DNA of 64,000 bases from contig DASYVJ010000072.1 of the NCBI GenBank assembly GCA_035937155.1, positions 8,121-72,120 of the forward strand, read 5' to 3'. The translations under genes were made by a program, and so were the position numbers. The notes below the pieces were generated by a model. The model did not search any database. It was not told where the DNA came from and worked only from the letters and a program-made list of their open reading frames with translations. Positions 47,780 through 56,572 of the stretch are shown piece by piece (position 1 is the stretch's first letter; each line of letters starts with the position of its first letter). Source of the stretch: Palsa-870 sp035937155. GTDB taxonomy: Bacteria; Chloroflexota; Dormibacteria; Dormibacterales; Dormibacteraceae.

Positions 47780-48676
47780 ATGCCGGAAGCGGACGGTGAC
47801 GGTAAAAACTTCCATGCCGACGTGCCCGCGCCGAGCCAGGGATTCTTTCTGAAGGGATCCGGATCGCTCGACTGGGGCATGAGCAACCGGCTCGCTCGCG
47901 TGTTCCGACCCGACACGGGCCGGACTGTGATGCTGGCCATCGACCACGGCTACTTCCAGGGGCCGACCACCGGGCTCGAGCGGGTCGACTTGAACATCCT
48001 GCCGCTGGTGCCGCTGGCCGACGCCCTCATGTGCACGCGCGGCATCCTGCGTTCGACGGTTCCACCGAGCTCGAGGACGCCGGTCGTGCTTCGCGCCAGC
48101 GGAGGACCGAGCATCCTCAAGGAGCTCTCCGACGAGCAGATCGCCGTCGACATCGAGGATGCGGCCCGGCTCAACGTCGCCGCTCTTGCGGTCCAGGTAT
48201 TCATCGGCGGCGAGCACGAGACGCAATCGGTCCACAACTTGACCAGGCTGGTCGACCTCGGCCTGCGCTATGGGATCCCCGTCATGGGGGTCACCGCGGT
48301 TGGCAAGGAGCTGACGCGCGACGCCAAGTACATTCGCCTCGCGTGCCGCATCTGCGCCGAGCTCGGCGCCCAGTTTGTGAAGACCTACTACGTGGCCGAT
48401 GGATTCGACACCGTCACGGCTTCGTGCCCGGTCCCGATCGTCATGGCCGGAGGCAAGAAGCTGCCCGAGCTCGACGCCCTGACCATGGCCTACCGAGCAA
48501 TCAACGAAGGAGCGTCGGGAGTCGACATGGGCAGGAACATCTTCCAGAGCGACAACCCGATAGGGATGATGCGGGCTGTCGCCGCCGTCGTACACGACGG
48601 CAAGGCACCCGAGGAGGCGTTGGAGATATATCGATCTTCCAAGGGAGCTCCGGTTGGGCATCGCTCCGCGGGCTGA
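47780..48676 (+). CDS. lsrF: LsrF-type aldolase / phospho-AI-2 thiolase homologue
   Basis: 298 residues from ATG 47780 (AAGGAG 6 nt upstream). The sequence tracks LsrF closely: FLKGSGSLDWGMSNRLAR, MLAIDHGYFQGPTTGLER, LMCTRGILRSTVPP, IVMAGGKKLPE and GASGVDMGRNIFQSD. The catalytic Lys is kept in VKTYYVADGF. E. coli LsrF transfers an acetyl group from phospho-HPD to CoA, ending autoinducer-2 breakdown. The downstream epimerase overlaps its end by 23 bp. Given the odd neighbours, a related short-chain keto-sugar phosphate is an alternative substrate. Confidence 0.85.
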   Translation: MPEADGDGKNFHADVPAPSQGFFLKGSGSLDWGMSNRLARVFRPDTGRTVMLAIDHGYFQGPTTGLERVDLNILPLVPLADALMCTRGILRSTVPPSSRTPVVLRASGGPSILKELSDEQIAVDIEDAARLNVAALAVQVFIGGEHETQSVHNLTRLVDLGLRYGIPVMGVTAVGKELTRDAKYIRLACRICAELGAQFVKTYYVADGFDTVTASCPVPIVMAGGKKLPELDALTMAYRAINEGASGVDMGRNIFQSDNPIGMMRAVAAVVHDGKAPEEALEIYRSSKGAPVGHRSAG

Positions 48677-49337
48677 CTCCAGGCCCCTGCTCAGCATCGG
48701 CATCACGTCGGCGGACTGGCTGCATATGGGCGACGAGCTCGAAAGACTCGAATCGGCCGGCGCTGATCTTGTCCACGTCGACGTGATGGACGGTTGCTTC
48801 TGTCCACAGCTCACGGTGGGACCGCCGGTGATCGGCGCACTGCACACCAAGCTGCGCAAGGACGTGCACCTGATGATCGAGGAGCCGCTCGAGAAAGTTC
48901 GCGCTTACGTCGATGCCGGCGCCGATATGCTCACGTTCCACGTCGAGGCCACGCGACATCCGCATCGTGTCCTTCAGGCGCTCGGGCCTGGTGTCACACG
49001 GGGGATCGCGCTCAACCCCGGAACTCCGGTGGCCGTCGTGGAACCCCTACTCGACGACACCGAGCTCGTGCTGATCCTTGCGGTGAATCCCGGGTGGGGT
49101 GGTCAGCGTTTTGCGCCAGGTACCGAGCGCCGCCTCGCCGCAGTAAGGAAGCTGATCGACCAGAGCGGGAGAAGCATCATGCTCGGCGTGGACGGCGGCG
49201 TGACCCGCGAGAACGTCAGCTCCATCGCCAGCATGGGCGTGGACCTCATCGTGGCCGGGAGCGCGGTGTTCGATGGTGGAGATGCGGCCGCCAATCTGCG
49301 GCAGCTCCGCGCCGGTGTCACGAGCGGAGTGCGATGA
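48654..49337 (+). CDS. Ribulose-phosphate 3-epimerase family protein (LsrE-like position)
   Basis: 227 residues from TTG 48654 preceded by AAGGGAG. The RPE metal and catalytic residues are all present: LVHVDVMDGCFCP, DVHLMIEEP, the NPGTP loop, AVNPGWGGQRF and LGVDGGVTREN. It epimerises a pentulose 5-phosphate or analogue at C3. In Salmonella the lsr operon contains an RPE homologue, LsrE, next to lsrF, and the same order is found here. It overlaps the lsrF-like gene, and its stop overlaps the SIS gene (ATGA). Confidence 0.85.
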   Translation: MGIAPRADSRPLLSIGITSADWLHMGDELERLESAGADLVHVDVMDGCFCPQLTVGPPVIGALHTKLRKDVHLMIEEPLEKVRAYVDAGADMLTFHVEATRHPHRVLQALGPGVTRGIALNPGTPVAVVEPLLDDTELVLILAVNPGWGGQRFAPGTERRLAAVRKLIDQSGRSIMLGVDGGVTRENVSSIASMGVDLIVAGSAVFDGGDAAANLRQLRAGVTSGVR

Positions 49338-49897
49338 AGGCGCGAGACACGGAAAGGCTGTTCGCGGGGGCCGTCGACGAGATCCGCGGAGTGCTCGAGG
49401 CGGGTGCGGCCGGCGAGGTGGACAAGCTCTGCGCCGAGTTGCTGAATGCCCGCCGCATCGCGTGCTACGGCGTGGGGCGCGAAGGCCTGATGATGCGCGC
49501 GCTCTGCATGCGACTCATGCACCTTGGCCTGGACGCCCACATGGTCGGCGACATGACCATCCCTGCGCTCGGCGCGGGTGACCTGCTGGTGGTCAGCGCC
49601 GGTCCCGGCTCCTTCTCCACTGTGAAGGCGCTGCTGGGGGTGGCTCATTCGGCCGGAGCGCGGACCGCCGCCGTGACCGCCCAGCCTGAAGGCGAGGTTC
49701 CCAGCGCGGCCGACACGGTGATCCATCTCCGTGCCCAGACGATGGCCGACGACAAAGGAGGCGCGAGCGTCTTGCCGATGGGCAGCCTTTACGAAGCGGC
49801 GATGCTGGTCTTTTTCGACATCGCCTCCATCGTGCTGCGCGAGCGCACGAGCCAGACCATGGAGGGAATGCGTGCCCGCCACACGAATCTCGAGTAA
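49334..49897 (+). CDS. SIS-domain sugar-phosphate isomerase (HxlB/PHI-like)
   Basis: 187 residues: a helical N-terminus, then RIACYGVGREGLMMRALCMR, LMHLGLDAHMVGDM, LLVVSAGPGSFSTVKALL, and a C-terminal LPMGSLYEAAMLVFFD. It follows the 6-phospho-3-hexuloisomerase pattern (SIS fold, aldose-ketose isomerisation of a sugar phosphate). It is translationally coupled to the epimerase through ATGA. The pairing with an RPE-fold protein mirrors the HPS-PHI pair of the ribulose monophosphate pathway, though here the partner looks like an epimerase. Confidence 0.82.
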   Translation: MKARDTERLFAGAVDEIRGVLEAGAAGEVDKLCAELLNARRIACYGVGREGLMMRALCMRLMHLGLDAHMVGDMTIPALGAGDLLVVSAGPGSFSTVKALLGVAHSAGARTAAVTAQPEGEVPSAADTVIHLRAQTMADDKGGASVLPMGSLYEAAMLVFFDIASIVLRERTSQTMEGMRARHTNLE

Positions 49898-49925
49898 ATC
49901 GTTGCCGTCTGCAGGCGGTCCGACC

Positions 49926-50858
49926 ATGGACCAGCTCATCGATATCGCCACGCGGTTCTACCTGACCGGCCAGAGCCAGATCGAGATCGCGCGCAGCGTC
50001 GGTCTCGATGCTTCGACGGTTTCCCGCTACCTGAAGCGGGCGCGTGATGAGGGAATCGTGCGGGTCGAGATCCAGCGCCCCCGCAGCCTCCACGGTGACC
50101 TGGCACTGGAGCTGGCGCAAGGCTTCGGTCTGAAGCGGGCGGTCGTGGTAGCCGGGAATTCCGAGCCAGGGGCTGTCGAGGCTGTCGCCCGCGCGGCTGC
50201 CGATTACGTGAACAGCCAACTCCTCAACGGCATGCGCATCGGCCTCTCATGGGGGCGCATGCTTTCGGCGGCAATTCACATGTTGCCGCCGGGCACGGTG
50301 TCGGACCTGGACGTCTCCAATCTGCACGGTGGCGTGGGCAGCGCTGGGGCCGGCATTCAGGGCGTCGAGCTTGCACGGCACATCGCCTCGCTGCACCCGC
50401 ACAGCCAGGTCCACTACCTGCACGCTCCGGTGCTGGTGGATTCGCCCGACATCAAGGATGCGATGCTCCGCGACGGATCCATCCGATCGGCGTTGGAGTC
50501 GGCGGCGTCGAGGGACCTCGCACTCGTCGGTATCGGCACGCTCGATGAGAGCGCGCCGCTAATCCGCTACGGCCACATCTCGCGGCAGGACCGAAAGCGA
50601 TTGCTCGCTGCCGGCGCGGTGGGGGACATGTGCACACGATTCTTCACCCCGGATGGAAACCCTGTCCACGTGCTTGATGACCGTTTGATCGCGGTCGAAT
50701 GGGACGAGCTGAAGCGAATCCCTCTTGTCGTCGCGATGGCGGCCGGAGTCGACAAGCGGGATGCGATCCTGGGCGCCCTCCGGTCCGGCTGCATGAACGT
50801 GCTGATCACTGACGAGTCGACCGCGCGAGCGGTGCTCAAGGGCGCGGCCCGGGGTTGA
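49926..50858 (+). CDS. LsrR/SorC-family sugar-sensing transcriptional regulator
   Basis: 310 residues from ATG 49926. The N-terminal HTH reads DIATRFYLTGQSQIEIARSV, GLDASTVSRYLKRARDEGIV. The C-terminal SorC sugar-phosphate domain has GLSWGRMLSA, NLHGGVGSA, LVGIGTLDESAPLIRYGHIS and GDMCTRFF. LsrR itself represses the lsr operon until phospho-AI-2 binds. Position inside the cluster suggests local control by the product of the LsrK-like kinase at 59139. Its stop overlaps the TTG start of the epimerase gene. Confidence 0.85.
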   Translation: MDQLIDIATRFYLTGQSQIEIARSVGLDASTVSRYLKRARDEGIVRVEIQRPRSLHGDLALELAQGFGLKRAVVVAGNSEPGAVEAVARAAADYVNSQLLNGMRIGLSWGRMLSAAIHMLPPGTVSDLDVSNLHGGVGSAGAGIQGVELARHIASLHPHSQVHYLHAPVLVDSPDIKDAMLRDGSIRSALESAASRDLALVGIGTLDESAPLIRYGHISRQDRKRLLAAGAVGDMCTRFFTPDGNPVHVLDDRLIAVEWDELKRIPLVVAMAAGVDKRDAILGALRSGCMNVLITDESTARAVLKGAARG

Positions 50859-51868
50859 CGCCGGGCCGAGCGGCCGGCCCGGCCCTCGTCACCGGCGGCG
50901 CCGGTTTCATCGGCGGCTACGTAACCCGCGAGCTCGTCGACCTCGGGCGGCAGGTGACTGTCCTCACCAGGGGTCCGTCCTCCACGCCCGGCATGCGCTA
51001 TGTGCTGAAAGATCACGCGGAGCGCTTTGCCACCGAGATCGGGTCCGTCGAAGACCTGCCCGCCCTGCTCGCAACGTTCGAGCGCGTGAGACCGGCGACG
51101 GTGGTGCACGCCGCCAGCAACGTGGAGGTGGCGAAGCTCTTTCGCGACCCGTACCCGGCCTTCCAGACCAACGTGACTGGGACGCTCAACGTTCTCGAGG
51201 CCGCGCGCCGCACAGGTGTGCAGCGCGTGGTGGACATCTCGTCGATCGGCGTGCTCCCGGCGATCCAGTACGAGCCGATCGACGCCGCGCACCCAATCAT
51301 GCTGGCGCGGGAGGGTCCGGGCAGCGGCGCCTACGGAGCGGCCAAGGCCTCGGGCGAGCTGTTCGCGTTCGCCTACCAGCGGGCCTACGGCCTCGACGTC
51401 CGCATCGTCAGGCCTTCGGCCGTGTACGGGTTCGGGATGCAGTGGCATTCTTCCAACTACATGAAGGAGTTCGTGGAGCCGGCAGTGCGGGGCGAGAAGG
51501 TCCGGGTCCAATCCGGAGGGCGGCTTCCGCGCGACTACACGCACGTGCAGGACGTTGCCTCGCTCACCGTCCGGGTCGTCGATTGCGACGACGGCGCCGA
51601 CCGAATCTTCTATGCGGCCACGGGCCGGCCCCTGGTGACGGCAGAGCAGACGGCGAGCCTCGTGGGGGAGCGGCTGCCGGGCAGCAGTGTGGAGGTCGCG
51701 GATGCGATGACTCCTGAGGACGAGGTCGAGGCTTCGTTCCGAGGGGTCATCTCCATCGCGAGTGCGAAAGCGCAGCTCGGGTGGACACCGCGATACGCAT
51801 CGCTGCGGGATGGCATCCAGCAGTACATCGACTCATACCGGCCGTTCCTAGCTGAGGGCGCCTATTGA
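50855..51868 (+). CDS. NAD-dependent epimerase/dehydratase (extended SDR)
   Basis: 337 residues from TTG 50855. It has ALVTGGAGFIGGYVTREL (NAD binding), VVDISSIGV with the active-site Ser, Tyr-x3-Lys in AYGAAKASGE, and a C-terminal substrate domain (RVQSGGRLPRDYTHVQDVAS). It acts on a nucleotide sugar, a sugar acid or a keto-polyol; this cannot be resolved here. Overlap of its start with the regulator stop places it in the same transcript. Confidence 0.83.
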   Translation: MTPGRAAGPALVTGGAGFIGGYVTRELVDLGRQVTVLTRGPSSTPGMRYVLKDHAERFATEIGSVEDLPALLATFERVRPATVVHAASNVEVAKLFRDPYPAFQTNVTGTLNVLEAARRTGVQRVVDISSIGVLPAIQYEPIDAAHPIMLAREGPGSGAYGAAKASGELFAFAYQRAYGLDVRIVRPSAVYGFGMQWHSSNYMKEFVEPAVRGEKVRVQSGGRLPRDYTHVQDVASLTVRVVDCDDGADRIFYAATGRPLVTAEQTASLVGERLPGSSVEVADAMTPEDEVEASFRGVISIASAKAQLGWTPRYASLRDGIQQYIDSYRPFLAEGAY

Positions 51869-51964
51869 CAAACTCGCGTACGTCCGCATACTGCTCCACG
51901 ATCGTGGGGTCTCTGCAAGATCTTGCAGTCGGTGGCCGGTTTGATTGGGAGGGGGACACCCGTA

Positions 51965-53473
51965 ATGGCTGATTCGACGGCGCGCGTACAGACCGATCTG
52001 AAGCCCGAGGCGCTCGGACTCGTGGCCGTGACCATGCAGGCAATCACCCACATCGCGCCGGCTATCGCCGCCCTGTTCTTCACGCAGTTCCTGGTCAGCC
52101 TTGCGGGTTTGACCTCGCCACTGGCTTACGTGTTCGCCGTCTTGCTCGTGCTCATGCTGGGCAACACTCTCATCCAGTTCTCGCGCCACCTGCCCTCGGC
52201 AGGGGGCTACTACACGTACGTGAGCCGCGCGCTCGGCGCGCGGGCCGGCTTCCTGACCTCATGGATGTTCATCCTGTACTCGCCGATGGCCGGTGGGGTG
52301 GTCTGCGGCTTCTTCGGCTTCATCGTGGCGGGTGAGCTGAAGACGAGCTACGGATGGGACGTCCCCTGGCTGTGGTGGGTGAGCGTGGTCGTCTTCGCTC
52401 TATTGGTGGCCTTCCTGCAGTACCGCGGCATCGAGCTGTCGGCACGAACGTTGCTCATCGCCGGCGGCGCCGAGATCCTGATCGTGCTCGCCCTCGCCGT
52501 GACCGGTTTCACCCATGCGGGCCCCGGTGGATTCTCGGTCGGAGTCTTCAACCCCGGCAACGTCAGCGGCAATGCCCTTGGCCTTTCCGGTTTCACGCTC
52601 GGCATCGTGCTCGCAGTTCAGGGCCTGACCGGATGGGAGGCGGCGGCGCCTTTGGCTGAGGAGACCGTCGACCCCAAGAGGAACACTCCACGAGCAACCC
52701 TGCTCTCGATCTGCATTCTCGGTGTGTTCCTGGTGTTCACCTACTGGGGCATCATCACCGGCTTCGGGGTGGACAACATCAAGGGCATTGTCAACTCGCC
52801 CGACCTGCCGGGCCTCGCGCTCGCGCGCAACGTCTGGGGCAGCGGCTGGTGGTTGATTCTGCTCGCGTTCATGTCCTCGACGTTCGCGGTCACTCTGGCG
52901 ACGGCCAACGTGAGCACCCGCATGTGGTACAGCTTGGGCCGCAACGGAGCATTTCCGAAGCTGTTTTCCAAGACCCATCCGGTCCACAAGACGCCGACCA
53001 ACGCGATCTACGCGCAGGCGATCCTTACCCTTGGGAGCGGAATTATCGCGGGAGCTATCTGGCGCTCTGACGTGGCCTTCTTCCTGCTCAGCGGCCTGAT
53101 CCTCGTCATCGGGGTCTCGTTCGTGTACCTCATGGCGAACGTCGGAGTGATCGTCTACTACTGGCGAGAGCGGAAGTCGGAGTTCAACTGGTTGTTTCAC
53201 TTCATCTTCCCGGTCGTCTCCGGCGCCGTCCTGATCTACGCCCTGGCGGAATCGTTCCCTCCGTTCTGCCCGCCGCAGAACTGCCCGGCGCTGCCCAACT
53301 CCTCCGCACCAATCGTCACCGGGATTTGGCTCCTGCTGGGCATCCTGGTGCTCGTGTACTTCTACGTCAGCAAGCGCGACAAATGGATCGGCACCGCGGG
53401 CGCCGCTTTGGGAGAGAGCGAGGACGACATGGCGATGGCGAGAGTCGGACCGGGGGCGACCGCCAAGGTCTAG
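51965..53473 (+). CDS. APC-superfamily permease
   Basis: 502 residues from ATG 51965, with about 12 membrane helices. Helix 1 (AVTMQAITHIAPAIAALFFT), SAGGYYTYVSRALG and GWEAAAPLAEETVDPKRNTP are typical of the amino acid/polyamine transporter fold. It probably brings in the cluster substrate by proton or sodium symport. No ABC importer of the LsrACDB type is present, so this permease may replace it. An amino acid, amine or hydroxy-acid substrate would suit this family better than a free sugar. Confidence 0.87.
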   Translation: MADSTARVQTDLKPEALGLVAVTMQAITHIAPAIAALFFTQFLVSLAGLTSPLAYVFAVLLVLMLGNTLIQFSRHLPSAGGYYTYVSRALGARAGFLTSWMFILYSPMAGGVVCGFFGFIVAGELKTSYGWDVPWLWWVSVVVFALLVAFLQYRGIELSARTLLIAGGAEILIVLALAVTGFTHAGPGGFSVGVFNPGNVSGNALGLSGFTLGIVLAVQGLTGWEAAAPLAEETVDPKRNTPRATLLSICILGVFLVFTYWGIITGFGVDNIKGIVNSPDLPGLALARNVWGSGWWLILLAFMSSTFAVTLATANVSTRMWYSLGRNGAFPKLFSKTHPVHKTPTNAIYAQAILTLGSGIIAGAIWRSDVAFFLLSGLILVIGVSFVYLMANVGVIVYYWRERKSEFNWLFHFIFPVVSGAVLIYALAESFPPFCPPQNCPALPNSSAPIVTGIWLLLGILVLVYFYVSKRDKWIGTAGAALGESEDDMAMARVGPGATAKV

Positions 53474-53491
53474 GTTCAATCGGGGGATACC

Positions 53492-54610
53492 ATGCCGTCG
53501 ATAAACGGTAAGGGGCTGACCCGGCGCGATCTGATGCGCCGGGTCGGTCGCCTCGAACAGCTCGCGGGCGTTCGGCTGGTCACGCTCGGCGACGGCGTCG
53601 AGCGCGGTGTGCGTGTGCTCGAGTTCCGGACCGGCGCCGGCTACAGCTTCGACGTGCTCGTCGACCGGTCGATGGATGTCGGCCGGTGCGAGTTCAATGG
53701 ACGTTCGCTCACCTGGCTCTCGCCGACCGGCGTCGTCGGCCCGTGGCTCACCGAGCCGATGGGTCTTGGCTGGTTTCGGAGCTGGGGCGGCGGCATGCTG
53801 GTGACATGCGGCCTCGATCACACCCTCCTCGGCGGGGTCGACGACGCCTCGAATTTCCACCAGCTCGTCAAGCCGACTGAGGAGTACGGACTGCATGGCC
53901 GGATCGGCTTCATGCCTGCGCGCCTGAGCGGCTATGGCGAGCGCTGGGATGGCGACGAGTGTGTTCTGTGGGCTGAGGGGGTCGTTCGGCAGGCGGCCGT
54001 TTACGGCGAGACGATGGAGCTGCGCCGGCGGATCGAAGCCCGGGTTGGGGAGAGCCGCTTCACGGTTCAGGACGAAGTAGTCAATGTCGGCTTCGATCCC
54101 ACCACCCATATGTACCTGTATCACGTGAACGTCGGCTGGCCTGTCGTCGATGAGGGCGCCGAGTACCTGATCCCGGCTCCGCCCGGCGTGCCGGTTGCCG
54201 AGTACCCGACGCGCGATTACAGGCGTCTCACAGAGCCCAACAAGGGCTTTCCGGAGGAGTGCTACGAGCACGCGGTGATACCGGAGTCCGGCGGGACGGT
54301 GCCTGTGGCCATCGTGAACCGCGACCTGGGGCTCGGCGCTTATCAGGTCTACAAGAAGGACCAGTTCCCCTTCCACACGATGTGGCGCATGCTCGGCGAA
54401 GGCACCTACGGGGTGGCGATGGAACCGACCACCAATCGCGACGCGGGACGCTACGATGCCAGGGAGCGCGGCGAGCTCGCTTACCTGGCTCCCGGCGAGG
54501 CGCGCACATATGACCTCGAGATCGGGGTGCTGGACGGCGCGGCCGCCATCGATGCGTTCGCGGCGCGGGTTGACGCGCTCACCACGAGCACGGCGGACCA
54601 CCATGCCTGA
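53492..54610 (+). CDS. DUF4432-family protein (aldose-1-epimerase-like fold)
   Basis: 372 residues. Patterns seen are VRVLEFRTGAGYSFDVLVDR, SMDVGRCEFNGRSLTWLSPT, GGGMLVTCGLDHTLLGG, and DEVVNVGFDPTTHMYLYHVN. DUF4432 proteins have a galactose-mutarotase-like beta-sandwich and occur in sugar and sugar-acid catabolic clusters; the reaction is not firmly known. It begins 18 bp after the permease stop. The stop overlaps the start of the PLP gene by 8 bp. Confidence 0.8.
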   Translation: MPSINGKGLTRRDLMRRVGRLEQLAGVRLVTLGDGVERGVRVLEFRTGAGYSFDVLVDRSMDVGRCEFNGRSLTWLSPTGVVGPWLTEPMGLGWFRSWGGGMLVTCGLDHTLLGGVDDASNFHQLVKPTEEYGLHGRIGFMPARLSGYGERWDGDECVLWAEGVVRQAAVYGETMELRRRIEARVGESRFTVQDEVVNVGFDPTTHMYLYHVNVGWPVVDEGAEYLIPAPPGVPVAEYPTRDYRRLTEPNKGFPEECYEHAVIPESGGTVPVAIVNRDLGLGAYQVYKKDQFPFHTMWRMLGEGTYGVAMEPTTNRDAGRYDARERGELAYLAPGEARTYDLEIGVLDGAAAIDAFAARVDALTTSTADHHA

Positions 54611-55760
54611 GGTCGCACCCGCGGCCGGCACGATCCAGGAAACACGGGATCGCGTGAAGCGCGCCTACGGCTCAGCCATCGGGCGGAACCCGCGCGACCT
54701 GGTCACCCCCGCGCTCGTCCTGGACCTGCCGGCGGCCCGCCGCAACATCGCGAAGATGGCCGACCGGCTGAAGACGATGCCGGCCAAGCTCCGTCCGCAC
54801 ATCAAGGTTCACAAGAGCCCCGAGCTCGCGCGGATGCAGGTGGATGCGGGCGCCATCGGCATCTCGACCGCCACGGTATGGGAAGCAATCGTGATGGTGC
54901 GCAGCGGCCTCGACAGCATCTTCGTCGTCAACACGGTCGCGGGCCGCGAGAAGCTCGCCGCCCTGGCGGACATCGCGCGCGACGCCGAGGTGATGATCGC
55001 CGTGGACAACGCGCAGAACGCTGCCGACATCGCGGCCGCGGCTCGAGCCGCCGGAAGCACTGTTGGCCTCCTCATCGAGGTCGACACGGGCATGGACCGC
55101 GCCGGCGTGGACACGCCCGAGCAGGCTGTCGAGCTTGCTCGCCGGCTCGTTGGATTGGATGGCGTCAAGCTCCTGGGTGTGACTGGATACGAAGGTCATT
55201 GCTCGCTGACCCCAGATCGCGACCTGCGGGCAGAGAGGCAGCGGACGGCAATGGACCTGCTGGTAGACGCAGCCGAAAAGATCAGGGCGGCGGGTTTTCC
55301 CAGCCCAATCGTTTCCGCGGGCGGCACGGCTACCTGGGACTGGACCGCCACCACCCCGGGAGTCACGGAGATCCAGGCGGGGTCTTATGCGGTCATGGAC
55401 AATTTTCACTCCCCCATGGCAGGCGACTTCGAGAAGGCGCTGACCGTCCTCGCCACCGTCATCAGCCGCCCGCCCGACCGCGTGATCGTCGACGCGGGTA
55501 ACAAGTCCCTCGGGGCGCCGACCCTGACAACCATGCGCGGCCATGACCTCACAGTCATGCGTGTCGACGAGGAGCACGGCATCTTCGTCGCGGAGGCGAG
55601 CTACCCGCTCCATGTCGGCGATGTCGTCGAGCTGGTGCCCGGCTACGCGCCCGGCACGGTCAACTGGTATGACGTTTATTACGTGGTCGAGGGCGATCGG
55701 GTTGTCGACGTGTGGCCGGTGATCCCCCGAGGTCCCGGCCACGGCGGGTTGATCGGATGA
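54603..55760 (+). CDS. Alanine-racemase-fold PLP enzyme (D-threonine aldolase / D-serine dehydratase-like)
   Basis: 385 residues from ATG 54603. It has VTPALVLDLPAARRNIAKMA, the PLP-Lys region LRPHIKVHKSPELARMQ, VDTGMDRAGVDT and SAGGTATWDW. The family normally ends with a zinc-binding His-x-Cys; here that stretch reads PGYAPGTVNWYD, so both ligands appear replaced (Tyr and Pro), although DEEHG is kept. It may act without that metal or on a different substrate such as a D-hydroxy amino acid. It is coupled to DUF4432 and to the next SDR. Confidence 0.8.
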   Translation: MPEVAPAAGTIQETRDRVKRAYGSAIGRNPRDLVTPALVLDLPAARRNIAKMADRLKTMPAKLRPHIKVHKSPELARMQVDAGAIGISTATVWEAIVMVRSGLDSIFVVNTVAGREKLAALADIARDAEVMIAVDNAQNAADIAAAARAAGSTVGLLIEVDTGMDRAGVDTPEQAVELARRLVGLDGVKLLGVTGYEGHCSLTPDRDLRAERQRTAMDLLVDAAEKIRAAGFPSPIVSAGGTATWDWTATTPGVTEIQAGSYAVMDNFHSPMAGDFEKALTVLATVISRPPDRVIVDAGNKSLGAPTLTTMRGHDLTVMRVDEEHGIFVAEASYPLHVGDVVELVPGYAPGTVNWYDVYYVVEGDRVVDVWPVIPRGPGHGGLIG

Positions 55761-56572
55761 GCGCCCCGGCGATGAGGTTTGAGGGCAAGGGCGTGGTCGT
55801 CACCGGTGCCGCGCAGGGCATCGGCCGTGCCGTCGCCACCGCATTCGCCGCCGAGGGAGCCGGGGTCGTCCTGCTCGACAACGAAGCCGACGTGCTCGAG
55901 GCGACCGCAGCCGCCATCCGCGCGTCGGGAGGTGTGGTGGAAGCGGTCGTCGGTGACGTCAGCCGCCGCGAGGATGTCCACAAGGCGATCGAGCTGGCCG
56001 TCGCGCATTACGGCCATCTCGATGCGGCCGTCCAGGTCGCCGGCATTGCCGACTTCGTGCCCTTCCTTGAGTTCACCGATGAGAGCTGGGACCGGATCCT
56101 CAACGTCAACCTCAGAGGCACGTGGTACCTCGTGCAGGAGGCGGGGCGGGCGATGGCGAGCGCAGGCACCCGCGGGGCGATCGTAATCACGTCGTCAACC
56201 AACGCCTTTCAACCGGAGGCAGGAGGCCTTGGCTACAACACATCAAAGTCGGGTCAGGTCGCGGTCATGCACACGGCGGCTCTCGAGCTTTCGCGCCACG
56301 GCATTCGTGTCAACGGGATCGCGCCGGGCATTATCAACACGCGCCTCTCGTGGTTCGTCATCAACAACCCGGAGCAGTCGCGCGTCTTCCTCGACCGCAT
56401 CCCGATCGGCCGCTTCGCCGAACCCGAGGAGATGGCGAAGCCGATCCTCTGGATGTGCTCGGACGACGCGTCGTATCTGTCCGGGCATCTGATGGTGGTC
56501 GACGGGGCGATGACGGCGGGCCTCCCGGAACCGGGTGAGATGGACACGCCGCTCCCAGGCGCTGTTCGGTGA
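55757..56572 (+). CDS. Short-chain dehydrogenase/reductase
   Basis: 271 residues from ATG 55757 (ATGA overlap with the PLP gene). NAD(P) motif TGAAQGIGRAVATAFAAEGA, active-site Ser in ITSSTNAFQPE, Tyr-x3-Lys in GYNTSKSGQ, then NGIAPGIINTRLSWF. The acidic residue after strand 2 (LLDNEA) favours NAD. It is the third SDR of the cluster and is cytoplasmic. The stop overlaps the next gene. Confidence 0.86.
   Translation: MSAPAMRFEGKGVVVTGAAQGIGRAVATAFAAEGAGVVLLDNEADVLEATAAAIRASGGVVEAVVGDVSRREDVHKAIELAVAHYGHLDAAVQVAGIADFVPFLEFTDESWDRILNVNLRGTWYLVQEAGRAMASAGTRGAIVITSSTNAFQPEAGGLGYNTSKSGQVAVMHTAALELSRHGIRVNGIAPGIINTRLSWFVINNPEQSRVFLDRIPIGRFAEPEEMAKPILWMCSDDASYLSGHLMVVDGAMTAGLPEPGEMDTPLPGAVR

Noticed and set aside
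52400..54631. A very long minus-strand open frame opposite the permease and DUF4432 genes
   Set aside because: The plus strand encodes recognisable proteins here; the antisense frame has no domain pattern and skewed composition.
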